From NCBI GenBank assembly GCA_016721385.1, contig JADKIE010000001.1:1-64000 (forward strand): DNA of 64,000 nt. Reading direction: 5' to 3'. The translations under genes and the position numbers were made by a program. The DNA is from Chitinophagaceae bacterium (GTDB lineage: Bacteria > Bacteroidota > Bacteroidia > Chitinophagales > Chitinophagaceae). Shown one piece after another: positions 16,466-27,144 of this stretch (position 1 is the first letter of the stretch; every line of letters begins with the position of its first letter). The notes below the pieces were generated by a model. The model was not told the origin of the DNA. It saw nothing but the letters and a program-made list of their open reading frames with translations, and did no database searches.

Positions 16466-18700
16466 CTATTTACCAAATTTTTGTTTTAATGCAGCCAATG
16501 CATCGGTCAAAGGCACCTCTGTATTTATTTTTTTTGATTGCTGATTTGATGTGTTAAATTTTAACCGTGTATTTTTTGAAGGCATTTCTATTGTTTGCTT
16601 TATGGATAATGCTATACGTTTTCTAGCAGCATCTACCTCTAAAATTTTTACATGTACTTTTTGATTTAGTTTTAGCACTTCGTTTGGGTCGTTGATATAA
16701 GTATGCGATATTTCGGATATATGCACCAAACCATCTTGCTTTACACCAATATCTACAAATGCCCCAAACCGGGTAATATTGGTAACTACACCAGGCACAT
16801 CCATTCCTATTTTTACATCATCTATACTGTAAATATTGGCAAACTCAAATTGTTGTGCTTCGCTTCTTGGATCGAGGCCGGGTTTTTTAAGTTCGGTAAT
16901 TATATCTTTTACCGTTAATTCGCCAACTAGTTCGGTAGCATATTTTTTTGCATCTATTGATTTAAGCAAATCTTCTTTGCCAATTATAGCATTTACTGCT
17001 ACGCCTAAATCTTTTGCAATATTTTCTACAACATTATATGCTTCCGGATGCACTGCACTTTCATCTAATAAATTATCTCCACTTTTTATACGCAAAAAAC
17101 CGGCGCATTGCTCAAAAGCTTTGCCGCCAAGCCTTGGCACTTTTAGTAATTGTTTACGATTACTAAACTTACCAATCTCATTGCGATACTTTACTATATT
17201 ATCTGCCAATGTACTGCCAATACCGCTTACATAGCTAAGCAAATGTTTACTGGCAGTATTTAAGTTTACGCCCACATTGTTTACACAACTAATTACAGTA
17301 GCATCTAATTTTTCTTTTAATCTAAATTGATTTACATCATGCTGATACTGCCCTACGCCAATACTTTTTGGGTCAATTTTTACCAACTCGGCCAGCGGAT
17401 CCATTAATCGGCGACCAATACTTACTGCTCCTCTTACCGTAATATCTTGTGTAGGAAATTCCTCTCTGGCAATTTCTGATGCCGAGTAAATGGAAGCTCC
17501 ATCTTCATTAACCAAAAACACTGGCAAATTCAGGTTTATTTTTTTTATAAATTGTTCTGTTTCCCTGCCTGCAGTTCCATCTCCAATTGCAAACACTTCA
17601 ATGCCGTATTGTTGTACTAAGTTTTTTATTTTTTCTTCTTCGGCCGCTACTCTATTTGTTTCATGCGGAAAAATTACATCTGTTTTTTGCAAATCGCCTT
17701 TTTCATCCAAACAAACAACTTTACACCCTGTACGATAACCCGGATCAATAGCCAGAATTCTTTTACTGCCTAATGGTGAGCTTAGCAAAAGTTGACGCAA
17801 ATTTTCTGCGAAAACATTTATGGCTTCTTCATCGGCCTGTGCTTTTAATGCAGTTTTAAATTCTGTTTCAAGGCTTGGCTGCAATAATCGGCGATAGGCA
17901 TCTTTTATGGCTTTACGAATTTGATCGCTGCAAGTACTTAAATCTTTTATGAATAATGCTTCAATCATTTCTAATGCATCTTCTTCCTGAGGAGAAATTT
18001 CTATACGTAAAAAACCTTCTAAAAAACCCCGTAATACAGCTAATGTTCTGTGCGATGGAATTTTTGAAATTAATTCGTTAAACTCAAAATAATCTTTGTA
18101 TTTGATGCCTGCTGTTTCCTTGTCTGCTACTACCTTGCTTTGCAATGCAGCTGATGTTTCAAAGAGTTTACGCAATTTAGCCCTTACTTGTGCATCTTCA
18201 TTAACAAGCTCGGCAATTATATCTCTTGCGCCTTGCTGTGCCGCTTCTGCATCAACAATTTTTTCGTTTATAAACATTGATGCTTCTGCATTTAAATCAA
18301 TATCGTTTTGCAGTAAAATTAAATTGGCCAATGGCTCTAATCCATTTTCCCTTGCTGTTTGGGCTTTTGTTTTACGTTTTGGTTTAAAGGGTAAATAAAT
18401 ATCTTCCAACTCGGCAATTGTAGATGCTTTGTTTAATTTTTGTTGCAAGGACTCGGTCATTTTTTCCTGCTCTGTAATTGTTTTTTCAATAAACGCCTTA
18501 CGCTCTGTAAATTCCTTTAAAAATTTTGCTTCGTCTTGTATCTGTGCTATTTGCACTTCATCTAATGCACCGGTTTTATCCTTTCGGTAACGGGCTATAA
18601 AAGGTATAGTGGCTCCTTCGGCAAGTAAATTTAATACAGCCTCTACTTGTACAGTTTTAATATTTATTTTTTGTGCAATGGATTGAACAAATTCCTGCAT
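16466..18700 (-). CDS. tex: Tex family RNA-binding protein
   Basis: A nucleic-acid-binding accessory protein linked to transcription and RNA metabolism. The domain order is normal: N-terminal helical Tex domain (YRKDKTGALDEVQI near residue 40), a YqgF/RNase-H-like core (ILAIDPGYRTGCKVV near 320), helix-hairpin-helix (SYVSGIGSTLADNIV near 490), and a C-terminal S1 domain (GVVTNITRFGAFVDIGVKQDGLVHIS near 640). At 744 aa it is full length and unbroken. It is transcribed alone, with a strong terminator between it and rseP. Confidence 0.96.
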   Translation of the reverse strand: MQEFVQSIAQKINIKTVQVEAVLNLLAEGATIPFIARYRKDKTGALDEVQIAQIQDEAKFLKEFTERKAFIEKTITEQEKMTESLQQKLNKASTIAELEDIYLPFKPKRKTKAQTARENGLEPLANLILLQNDIDLNAEASMFINEKIVDAEAAQQGARDIIAELVNEDAQVRAKLRKLFETSAALQSKVVADKETAGIKYKDYFEFNELISKIPSHRTLAVLRGFLEGFLRIEISPQEEDALEMIEALFIKDLSTCSDQIRKAIKDAYRRLLQPSLETEFKTALKAQADEEAINVFAENLRQLLLSSPLGSKRILAIDPGYRTGCKVVCLDEKGDLQKTDVIFPHETNRVAAEEEKIKNLVQQYGIEVFAIGDGTAGRETEQFIKKINLNLPVFLVNEDGASIYSASEIAREEFPTQDITVRGAVSIGRRLMDPLAELVKIDPKSIGVGQYQHDVNQFRLKEKLDATVISCVNNVGVNLNTASKHLLSYVSGIGSTLADNIVKYRNEIGKFSNRKQLLKVPRLGGKAFEQCAGFLRIKSGDNLLDESAVHPEAYNVVENIAKDLGVAVNAIIGKEDLLKSIDAKKYATELVGELTVKDIITELKKPGLDPRSEAQQFEFANIYSIDDVKIGMDVPGVVTNITRFGAFVDIGVKQDGLVHISEISHTYINDPNEVLKLNQKVHVKILEVDAARKRIALSIKQTIEMPSKNTRLKFNTSNQQSKKINTEVPLTDALAALKQKFGK

Positions 18701-18790
18701 GGTTATTTTTAATTTTTGTTGATGGCGAAATTAGTATTGTAACAGTAAACAAAAAATTGGAACAATGCTTAAGATTGATTAATACTAAAA

Positions 18791-18822
18791 ATCAAAAGCC
18801 TCTAAATTTAGAGGCTTTTGAT
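18791..18822. terminator. perfect-palindrome terminator between rseP and tex
   Basis: A 32-nt perfect inverted repeat centred on aaattt (stem atcaaaagcctctaaa) lies 18 nt beyond the rseP stop. A and T runs on each side make it usable on either strand; it most likely ends rseP transcripts. Confidence 0.8.
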
Positions 18823-18840
18823 AATGAGATTGTAAGCATA

Positions 18841-20234
18841 TTAAAACCAGCCTTTGAATTTTCTAAAAACATCATTACCATTGGTAAATAGCATAAGGCC
18901 GATGATGATAAAAAAGCCAATCATATTTGCTTTTCTAAAAACTTATCGGGTACTTTTTTACCGGTAATTATTTCAAATAGTGTAAATAAAATATAGCCGC
19001 CATCCAGCATTGGTATTGGTAAAAAATTCATGAAAGCAAGTGCAACACTAAAAAAGGCTGTAAGGCCCCAAAAATATTGCCAATCCCATGTGTTGCCAAA
19101 AGCTTGTGTCATACTGGCAAAACCTCCCATTCCCTTATATGCACCTGTTGAAGGGGAAAATATAAGTTTAAACTGATCGATATATTCGCCTAATTTTTGA
19201 AATGTTTTTTTAACCCCTGCCGGAAAACTTTCAAAAAAACCATAGTCTTTTTTGTACATGGTTAACCAACCTTTTTTCTCCAGCGAATCAAAATCTAAAT
19301 AGGCCAACCCCAATTTTTTATCTTTATTTAATTGAACATTGTAAACCAATTCTTTATTGTCTCTGTTTACAGTTAATGCAACTGTAGCAGAATCTTTTAA
19401 AGCAGATGTATATGTTGCAATATCATCCCAATAATTTACAATGGCTGTATCAATTTTTACAATTTTATCGTTTGGCAATACGCCTGCTTTGTATGCATTG
19501 CTTTCTTTCTTAAATTTTTCATTATCAATATCGCCAACAATATTTGGCATACGCATATTTATAAGCCCTTTTTTATCTAATTTTTTGGTAGATAATTGCC
19601 CAAGCACATCTTGCGGTAGAGCAAAATTTACATTTACACCATTTCGCTCAACCACAACATCTTTACCGCCAATTAATACTTTTTTTGCAACATCGTCAAA
19701 ATACTGAATAGCCTCACCATTCACCGAAACTATTTTATCGCCATTTTTAAAACCAAATTGGTGCATTAGTGTATCGCCAATGGCAATTCCATTTTTTAAA
19801 GATGCGTTGTTTATCTTTTTTTCGCCCCATACAAATAATATACCAGCATAAATTACAAATGCTACCAGCACATTTACAATTATACCTCCCATCATTATTA
19901 ATAATCGTTGCCATGCTTTTTTGCTTCTGAACTCCCATGGCTGCGGTGGGGCTTTTAATTTTTCGGCATCTTGTGTTTCATCCATCATGCCATCTATTTG
20001 TACATAACCGCCCAATGGAAACCAACCAATACCAAACTCGGTATCCCCTTTTTTCTTTTTGAACAACGCAAAGTTTAATACTGTAGGTATTGGAAAAAGA
20101 AAATCGAAAAACAGATAAAACTTATTTACCCTGGTTTTAAATAAACGGGCAAAAAAGTAATGCCCCCACTCATGCAATACAATTAGCAGGGATAAGGATA
20201 AAAGAAATTGAGCTATTTTAATAAAGGTTTCCAT
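18841..20234 (-). CDS. rseP: RIP metalloprotease RseP (site-2 protease), frameshift near C-terminus
   Basis: An inner-membrane zinc protease for regulated intramembrane proteolysis. HEWGH at residues 21-25 is the zinc motif in the first helix; NFLPIPMLDGGYILF near the end carries the metal-binding Asp of the LDG motif. One or two PDZ-like regions lie between (NGEAIQYFDDV; KAGVLPNDKIVKID). The frame stops at 18921, but one base over it continues as a final membrane helix (MIGFFIIIGLMLF) to a stop at 18841-18843, the normal family ending. Dxr is the upstream neighbour, a frequent pairing. Confidence 0.92.
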
Positions 20235-20315
20235 TAAGAATTTTTGATTTTATAATCTTTGATTTGCTGATTTACTTAAATAATGTTTGCTTTTAACGCT
20301 GAATAAAGATGTTTA

Positions 20316-20368
20316 GTACAAGAGTGCGACGCCAATGAAGTTTAATTTTTATTTTAACGCCGGGTACA
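20316..20368 (+). repeat. interspersed palindromic repeat, type 1, copy 1
   Basis: Begins gtacaagagtgcgacgcc and ends cgccgggtaca, like 28164-28215, but its centre is AT-rich and no longer folds well. It lies between dxr and rseP. Confidence 0.6.
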
Positions 20369-20394
20369 CAACACTTCAAAATTCCTCAGTACTT

Positions 20395-21552
20395 TTACAA
20401 ATTTATCAACGAAGCGGCAAAATTACGGGCTTCGGCGTCGCTATCAAAATATTCTTGAAGCGTAGGTTTTTCGATAAATGCAGTGTTTTGCATAGTTTTT
20501 TCAACAATTGCTGTCATATCTAAAAAGCCAATACGATTGCGTAGAAAGGCCCACACAGCTATTTCGTTGGCGGCATTAAGCACACAGGGTACATTTCCGC
20601 CTTTAAATAATGCTTCGGTAGCCAATGCTAAATTTCTGAAAGTTTTAACATCCGGCTCTTCAAAACCCAGTACAGGGTATTTTCTGAAATCTAATCGGGG
20701 AAAATTATTTTGAATACGCTTCGGAAATGCCATAGCATATTGTATGGGTAATTTCATATCGGGCAAACCCATTTGTGCTTTAATGCTGCCATCTGTAAAC
20801 TGCACCATACTATGTATTACGCTTTGCGGATGAATTACTACCTGTACTTGCTCAGGTTTTAAATCAAACAACCATTTAGCTTCAATCATCTCAAGCCCTT
20901 TGTTCATAAGGGTTGCAGAGTCAATAGAAATTTTTGCGCCCATGCTCCAGTTAGGGTGTTGCAAGGCATGGTCTCGTTTTACATTTACCAGAAAATTTGG
21001 TTTTTTGCCTAAAAAAGGGCCTCCACTTGCCGTAAGTATTATTTTTTCTATCGGGTTTTTATATTCTCCCACAAGGCATTGAAATATAGCTGAGTGCTCA
21101 CTATCTACAGGAATTATTGTTGCATTATTTTCGGCGGCTTGCTGCATTACAATATCGCCTGCCACTACCAACGTTTCTTTATTAGCCAGGCCTATTACTT
21201 TGCCTTTTTGTACTGCTTTTAAGGTTGGCTTAAGGCCTGCAAATCCTACTATGCCAGCCAACATCATATCATATGTATCAAAATCGGCTACTTCCTCCAA
21301 AGCGGCTTCGCCGGAAAAAACTTTGGTTTCGGTTAGTGCTAATGCATTTTTTACTTTTTGATACTTGGCCTCATCGCCTATTACTACAGCATTTGGCTTA
21401 AACTCTAATGCTTGTTTTACCAATAAGTCATCGTTTGTTTGGGCAGTTAGTATTTCAACCTCAAACCATTGGGGGTTGGCTCGTATAACCTCTAAGGCCT
21501 GTGTACCAATAGAGCCCGTAGAGCCAAATATAGCAATGCGTTTTATATTCAC
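20395..21552 (-). CDS. dxr: 1-deoxy-D-xylulose 5-phosphate reductoisomerase
   Basis: Converts DXP to MEP with NADPH, the committed step of the MEP isoprenoid pathway. The N-terminus IAIFGSTGSIGTQAL binds NADPH; SEHSAIFQC, SGGPFL and NWSMGAKISIDSATLMNKG are the metal and substrate motifs; HPQSVIHSMV follows. I choose a GTG start at 21552 (MNIKRIAIFGS), because upstream codons encode a Phe/Lys-rich stretch foreign to the family. From there the length is about 385 aa, which is normal. Intact. It shares orientation with rseP; a type 1 repeat lies between them. Confidence 0.94.
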   Translation of the reverse strand: MNIKRIAIFGSTGSIGTQALEVIRANPQWFEVEILTAQTNDDLLVKQALEFKPNAVVIGDEAKYQKVKNALALTETKVFSGEAALEEVADFDTYDMMLAGIVGFAGLKPTLKAVQKGKVIGLANKETLVVAGDIVMQQAAENNATIIPVDSEHSAIFQCLVGEYKNPIEKIILTASGGPFLGKKPNFLVNVKRDHALQHPNWSMGAKISIDSATLMNKGLEMIEAKWLFDLKPEQVQVVIHPQSVIHSMVQFTDGSIKAQMGLPDMKLPIQYAMAFPKRIQNNFPRLDFRKYPVLGFEEPDVKTFRNLALATEALFKGGNVPCVLNAANEIAVWAFLRNRIGFLDMTAIVEKTMQNTAFIEKPTLQEYFDSDAEARNFAASLINL

Positions 21553-21599
21553 TTTTAATTTTTGTGCTACGTAAAAATAGGTAATAATTTTTGGAAATG

Positions 21600-21628
21600 G
21601 GCATTTGAATATGGGCATCATCGTTGTA
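21600..21628 (-). repeat. interspersed repeat, type 2, short copy
   Basis: On the minus strand it reads acaacgatgatgcccatattcaaatgcc, sharing acaacgatgatgcc and caaatgcc with 6369-6409. It sits between argH and dxr. Confidence 0.4.
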
Positions 21629-21752
21629 AATACGATTTTGTTCTTTTTTTCTTTTTGAGAAAAGGAGAAAAAGAACCTCACTTTTCCAGCATATTCTTAT
21701 TGGCTTTTATCAAAGCGCAGATATGCAATTTCAGTAAAAAATTACGCAACTA

Positions 21753-23085
21753 CTATTTCAAAAGCGTTTCAAAAGCAGTATGTATTTTTTCAAAATCAAA
21801 TTCCTTTATAATACTTTCCATCATTGTGGTAATTTTATTGTTACACAAATTACCAATTGACCCTTCATGTGTATGATTTAGGTTTGTACTGTATGTAAAA
21901 TTCCCCTGTTCAATATCTTGTCCAATTTTTTTATATGCATCTCTAAAAGGAACACCCTGCAATACCAGTTTATTTACTTCTTCTACACTAAATAAAAATT
22001 TATACTTTTCGTCTTGCAACAAGTCTTTTTTTACTTGAATATTATTGAGCATTAAGCCTGCCATTTGCAGGCAATTGTTTAAATTTTCGAATGCAGGAAT
22101 AATATGTTCTTTGAGTAATTGCAAATCTCTTTGATACCCTGACGGTAAATTGGTTGTCATTAACATTATTTCGTTAGGCAATGCCTGAATACGATTGCAA
22201 TGGCTACGTATTAATTCAAACACATCTGGGTTTTTTTTATGCGGCATAATGCTGCTGCCTGTTGTAAGCTCATCGGGAAAACTAATAAATCCAAAATTTT
22301 GATTTAGAAACAAACAGGCATCCATACTTAGTTTAGATAAAGTTGCAGCAATATTTGCCATGGCGGAAGCTACAATACGTTCGGTTTTACCACGGCCCAT
22401 TTGTGCATATACTACATTGTAATTTAAATCATCAAATCCAAGTAATTGTGTTGTAAGTGTACGATTTACAGGAAACGAACTGCCATAGCCGGCTGCAGAG
22501 CCTAACGGATTTTTTATTAACAATTTTGTAAGCGGCTTGCAACGTTATTAAATCATCTGCCAAGCTTTCGGCATATGCACCAAACCACAAACCAAATGAT
22601 GATGGCATAGCTAATTGCAAATGTGTATAGCCCGGCAATAAATCAGTTTTATATTCATTGCTTTGATGAATGAGCAGGTCGAAAAGGGTTTTTGCATTGC
22701 CAACCAGTATTTCAATTTCACTACGCATGTATAATTTTAAATCCACTAAAACCTGATCATTTCTACTTCTTGCACTGTGTATTTTTTTACCTACATCTCC
22801 TAATTTTTGGGTAAGCATCATTTCTACTTGTGAGTGAATATCCTCTACTTCATCATTTAAACTAAAGCCGCCATTTTTTATTTGAAGGAAAATGTTTTTA
22901 AGTTCTGTCACTAACAATCCACATTCTTCTTTTGTTAAAAGACCAACCGATTCCAGCATTTTAGTATGTGCCAAAGAACCCAATACATCAAACGGCGCCA
23001 GGTGAATATCCAATTCATTGTCTTTACCGACAGTAAATTTTTCTACCTCTTTTAGTGCTGTTTTATCTTTTTGCCAGAGTTTCAT
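21753..23085 (-). CDS. argH: argininosuccinate lyase, frameshifted
   Basis: Last step of arginine synthesis: argininosuccinate to arginine plus fumarate. MKLWQKDK is a typical start. HSARSRNDQVLVDLKLY near residue 105 and the fumarase/aspartase signature GSSIMPHKKNPD in the second half carry the active-site Ser loop. The frame breaks near 22515-22540, and the two halves (217 and about 230 aa) join directly into a normal 440-450 aa protein. It is the last gene of the arginine operon, 12 nt after argE. Confidence 0.9.
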
Positions 23086-23097
23086 TTGCGTTGTATT

Positions 23098-24162
23098 TTA
23101 TACTATTTGTCTTACTATTTTAATATATGTTTCAATGCCATCTTTAATTTCATCCAAATAAATATATTCATCGGCAGTGTGGCTTCTGGCACTATCTCCC
23201 GGCCCCATTTTTAATGTAGGAAAAGGCATTAGCGCTTTATCGCTTGTTGTTGGAGAACCGTAATATCCTTTACCTAATTCAATTCCTGCTTTCACCAATG
23301 GATGATCCAATGCAATACACGTAGATTTCATTCTTGTACTACGTGGAGAAAATGTACTTTTCAAATTTTGTTTAAATATTTCTAAAACTTCCTCAAAGGA
23401 ATATAGTTCGTTTATTCTTGCATCAATTACAAATTTGCAATGGCCTGGCACTACATTGTGTTGTTTATTATCGGTTTCAATAACAGTAACTGTGAGGCAA
23501 GTTTCTCCCAATAAATCACTTACTTTTTCAAAACGATAATCCCTTATCCAATTTATATCCTCCATTGCACAGTACAATGCATTTTCACCTTCCTTTCGGG
23601 CTGCATGGCCTGCTTTGCCCAAAGCTATACAATCAATCACCATTAAACCTCTTTCGGCAACCGCCATTTCTAATTTTGTTGGCTCGCCTACAATACCAAA
23701 ATTTATAGCGCCCAAATGCGGCAACAGTAATTCTACCCCATTTGCTCCGCTAATTTCTTCTTCGGCACTTGCTGCAAAAACAATGTTATATTTTAAATTT
23801 GCTGTATTATAAAAGTGCAAAAAAGTTGCCATTAAACTCACTAAACATCCGCCGGCATCGTTACTACCCAACCCAAATAATTTTCCATCTTTTTCAATTG
23901 GAGAAAATGGATCAAGTGTAAACCCTTTATTAGGCCTAACCGTATCGTGATGAGAGTTTAATAATAATGTTGGTTTATTTACATCATAATATTTATTGGC
24001 AGCATATATATTATGACCAACTCTTTTATTTACTACTTGATGTGTATCAAGAAAAGAAGAAATAATTTTGGCCGTATCTTGTTCTTCTTTTGAAAACGAG
24101 GGTGTAGCTATTAATTTTTTTAATAAATTTACTGCTTCATTATTTAATTCATCTATTGTCAT
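23098..24162 (-). CDS. argE: M20 family deacylase, N-acyl-citrulline/ornithine deacetylase type
   Basis: A di-zinc M20 peptidase-family deacylase. The metal motifs are complete: NSHHDTVRP (H-x-D), GSNDAGG (bridging Asp), AEEEISG (catalytic Glu and ligand), GEPTKL, and HTADEYIYL near the C-terminus. At 354 aa it is shorter than E. coli ArgE, as expected for the Bacteroidota branch. In an operon with an N-acyl-ornithine carbamoyltransferase its substrate should be N-acyl-citrulline rather than acetylornithine (inference). Its ATG overlaps the argB stop (atga). Confidence 0.88.
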   Translation of the reverse strand: MTIDELNNEAVNLLKKLIATPSFSKEEQDTAKIISSFLDTHQVVNKRVGHNIYAANKYYDVNKPTLLLNSHHDTVRPNKGFTLDPFSPIEKDGKLFGLGSNDAGGCLVSLMATFLHFYNTANLKYNIVFAASAEEEISGANGVELLLPHLGAINFGIVGEPTKLEMAVAERGLMVIDCIALGKAGHAARKEGENALYCAMEDINWIRDYRFEKVSDLLGETCLTVTVIETDNKQHNVVPGHCKFVIDARINELYSFEEVLEIFKQNLKSTFSPRSTRMKSTCIALDHPLVKAGIELGKGYYGSPTTSDKALMPFPTLKMGPGDSARSHTADEYIYLDEIKDGIETYIKIVRQIV

Positions 24163-24959
24163 CTTTCTTTTATTAGTGTACCTGTTGTATTTTGTGTTGT
24201 GTTTTGCACAATATCGTCGGCATGCCCAATCAGTACTTCTTTTACACCACTGTCAATGGCGGCAAAGGCATTATCTATTTTTGGTAAAATTCCATCAAAC
24301 AATTTATTGCTGGCTTTTAATTGCTCATAACTATCAGTTGTGAGTAAAGGTATCACCGAATTTTCATCGTTCATATTTTCCAGTACACCTTTCTTTTCAA
24401 AACAATAAATCAACCTCACATCATATACTGAAGATAATGCTACTGCAACAACAGAAGCTATTGTATCTGCATTGGTGTTTAGTATTTGACCTTTGCCATC
24501 GTGTGTTAAAGGAGCAAAAACAGGTGTTAATTTATTCTCTAAAAAAAGTTGCAAATTGTTTGTTTTTAATTGGTCCGGAAGCACATCCCCTACAAAGCCA
24601 AAATCAATCCCTTCATCAGTAATTGGCCTTTTTGTAGCAGGAATAATATTTGCATCGGCGCCTGTTAAGCCAATTGCATTACAATGCAACGCTTGTAATT
24701 GAGCTACTATTTTTTTATTAACCAATCCGCCATATACCATTGTTACCAAATCAATTGTTTCTGTATCAGTTATCCTTCTACCGTCAATATACTTTGATTC
24801 AACTCCTAATTTATTGCCCAGTTTTGTTGCAATTTTTCCACCTCCATGAATCAATATTTGCTTGCCCTCTATAGCTGCAAATTTTGTAAGAAATTTTGAA
24901 AGATTATTTTCATCATCAATTACATTGCCTCCAATTTTTATTACAAATAGTCTATTCAT
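24159..24959 (-). CDS. argB: N-acetyl(acyl)glutamate kinase
   Basis: Phosphorylates N-acylglutamate in arginine synthesis. The amino-acid kinase fold is visible: FVIKIGGNVIDD at the N-terminus, ILIHGGGKIATKLG near residue 40, and GLVNKKIVAQL and LNTNADTIASVVAVAL later. I start it at 24959 (MNRLFVIKIGG); this ATG shares one base with the argF' stop (taatg), a translationally coupled junction. 266 aa, intact. Whether the acyl group is acetyl or succinyl follows from the carbamoyltransferase next to it. Confidence 0.93.
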   Translation of the reverse strand: MNRLFVIKIGGNVIDDENNLSKFLTKFAAIEGKQILIHGGGKIATKLGNKLGVESKYIDGRRITDTETIDLVTMVYGGLVNKKIVAQLQALHCNAIGLTGADANIIPATKRPITDEGIDFGFVGDVLPDQLKTNNLQLFLENKLTPVFAPLTHDGKGQILNTNADTIASVVAVALSSVYDVRLIYCFEKKGVLENMNDENSVIPLLTTDSYEQLKASNKLFDGILPKIDNAFAAIDSGVKEVLIGHADDIVQNTTQNTTGTLIKER

Positions 24960-25912
24960 TAGTTTGCTTTTAAAATTTCTGCCAACACTGCTTGTGCTGC
25001 CCAAACTCTGTTACCAGCTTGTGTTGTAACCAAGCTGCTTTCGCTATCTAATACTTCATCGCTTAATTCTACATTTCTTCTTACCGGCAAACAATGCATA
25101 ACTTTTGCATTATTTGTTTGCTCTAACTTTTCGGGAGTTAACATCCACGATGGGTCATTGCAATAAATTTTTCCATAATCAGCATAAGTACTCCAGTTTT
25201 TTACATAAACAAAGTCGGCATTTTTTAACGCTTCGTCTTGGTTATGTGTTATGGTAGCGCCTTTGGTAAATTGCTCATCCAGTTCATAATCTTCGGGATG
25301 TGTTATCACAAAATCGGCTTGGCCCCAGGCGTTTACCCATTGTGCAAAACTGTTTGCAACACATTGCGGTAATGGCTTTATATGTGGCGCCCATTTAAGT
25401 ACAACTTTTGGCCTATGTGATGGAGTAAAACTTTCTTTTATAGTAATTATATCGGTAAGAGATTGCAGCGGATGTAATGTAGAACTTTCCAAGCTAACTA
25501 TAGGCACCCCGGCGAACTGTACAAATGATTTTATCACTTGCTCACTATAATCTTCTTCTTTATTTTTTAAAGATGGGAATGCCCGTATGCAAAGTATATC
25601 AAAATATTGCCCTAAAATTGGCGCTGCATCTTTTACATGCTCCACAGTGTTACCACTCATTATAGCTCCGTCTTCAAACTCTAAAGCCCAACCTTCTTTA
25701 TCAACATTAAACACAATTGCTTCCATTCCTAAGTTTTTAGCGGCTACCTGAGTACTTAATCGTGTACGTAAACTAGGGTTCATAAATAACAGGCCAATGC
25801 GTTTATCGGCCCCTAAAGCCCTATCTGCATAAGGATTTGCCTTGTATGCCAATGCTTTTGTTACTAAAGCATTGATATTGCTAACATCATGTACAGAAAT
25901 AAAATTTTTCAA
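24959..25912 (-). CDS. argF': N-acyl-L-ornithine carbamoyltransferase (probably N-succinyl type)
   Basis: Transfers carbamoyl phosphate to N-acylornithine, the Bacteroidota/Xanthomonas variant of ArgF. FMNPSLRTRLS binds carbamoyl phosphate, STLHPLQSLTD and HCLPVRRN are conserved catalytic loops, and the C-terminus AGNRVWAAQAVL fits the family. 317 aa, intact. The specificity loop reads SGNTVEHV with Val at residue 90, the site occupied by Pro in B. fragilis succinylornithine transcarbamylase and Glu in X. campestris acetylornithine transcarbamylase. Published swaps of that Glu to Pro, Ser, Ala or Val gave succinyl specificity, so the succinyl form is favoured. The argF' symbol marks it as distinct from classical argF. 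Confidence 0.9.
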   Translation of the reverse strand: MKNFISVHDVSNINALVTKALAYKANPYADRALGADKRIGLLFMNPSLRTRLSTQVAAKNLGMEAIVFNVDKEGWALEFEDGAIMSGNTVEHVKDAAPILGQYFDILCIRAFPSLKNKEEDYSEQVIKSFVQFAGVPIVSLESSTLHPLQSLTDIITIKESFTPSHRPKVVLKWAPHIKPLPQCVANSFAQWVNAWGQADFVITHPEDYELDEQFTKGATITHNQDEALKNADFVYVKNWSTYADYGKIYCNDPSWMLTPEKLEQTNNAKVMHCLPVRRNVELSDEVLDSESSLVTTQAGNRVWAAQAVLAEILKAN

Positions 25913-25987
25913 TTTTTATTTATTTATTTTTTTGAGACAAATTTTTATAATTTTTTGTTAACAAAATCAGACATGCGTCAGACCTTG

Positions 25988-27110
25988 TTATGCCAACTCT
26001 TCCTTCAGTGCTTTTAGAAAAACATCAGCATCTTCTTTTGTACTATTTAATGCCGGCAATAGCCTAATTACATTAGGCTTTGCTTCGCCGGTAAATATTT
26101 TATGCTTAAATAATAAATTCCTTTTTACGTCTTTCAGTTCCTCCGGTAACACAATACCTATCATTAATCCTTTTCCCCTTACTTCAACAATTTTCGGCAT
26201 TTTTTTTAACTCATCAATTAAGTAAGCACCAACTATAGCAGCATTGTGCATCAAAGCATCTTCTTCTATTATTTCCAATACTGCTAAAGCTGCAGCACAT
26301 GCTAAATGATTACCTCCAAATGTGGTTCCCAACATAAAATGTTTTGCTTTCAACTTTGGAGCAATAGAAATTCCGGCAACCGGGAAACCATTGCCCATGC
26401 CTTTTGCCATTGTATATATATCGGCATTTACACCGCTAAAATCATGGCTATAAAACATGCCTGTACGGCCATAACCACATTGCACCGAATCGGCTATATA
26501 TATTGCATCGTATTTATCACATAAATTTCTTATAAGTTTTAAGAAAGATTCGTTGGCAACATTTATTCCACCCACACCTTGTATTCCTTCAATAATTACA
26601 GATGAAACTTCATTACCATAAGCATCAAAATACTTTTGCAAGGCTCTTCATCATTAAAAGGAAGAAAGACAACATTGTTTGTTTGATTAACCGGTGCAAC
26701 TATATTTGGATTATCTGTTGCGGCAACCGCAAAGAAGTTCTTCCATGGAAAGCTTTACTAAAAGCAATTACTTTTTCTGCCATTATAAAACGACGCCAGT
26801 TTTAAAGCATTTTCATTTGCTTCGGCACCGGAATTGCATAAAAAGATGATACTCCTCTTTGCCTGAAACATCTCCTAATTTTTCTGCCAACTGACTTTGC
26901 AAAGGAATTTTTACTGAGTTAGAATAAAGCCTACTTTATGTAATTGGTCTTCCAAACGTTTTACATAATGTGGATGAGTATGTCAATGGATATTACAGCA
27001 TGCCCACCATACATATCTAAATAGATCTGCCCTTTCTCATCCCAAACATAGGAGCCTTGTGCTTTATTTATTACGATGTCGTTTAATGGATATACGTCGA
27101 AAAGTTTCAT
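25988..27110 (-). CDS. argD: acetylornithine/succinylornithine aminotransferase, multiply frameshifted
   Basis: A PLP-dependent class III aminotransferase of the arginine pathway. The start MKLFDVYPLNDIVINKAQGSYVWDEKG (27110) is typical. The C-terminal 217 aa read cleanly, with YIADSVQCGYGRTGMFYS, the PLP-lysine region YTMAKGMGNGFPVAGI, and GTTFGGNHLACAAALAV. Between about 26640 and 26990 the frame changes several times (pieces such as CNSGAEANENALKLA can still be read), making this the most damaged gene of the operon. It lies 34 nt after argC and 75 nt before argF'. Confidence 0.85.
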
Positions 27111-27144
27111 TGTGGTTACACTGATTTTTTTGAGTGATTACTAA

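Noticed and set aside
18723..18891. A small plus-strand gene between tex and rseP
   Set aside because: The frame runs through the perfect terminator palindrome and is antisense to the restored RseP C-terminus.
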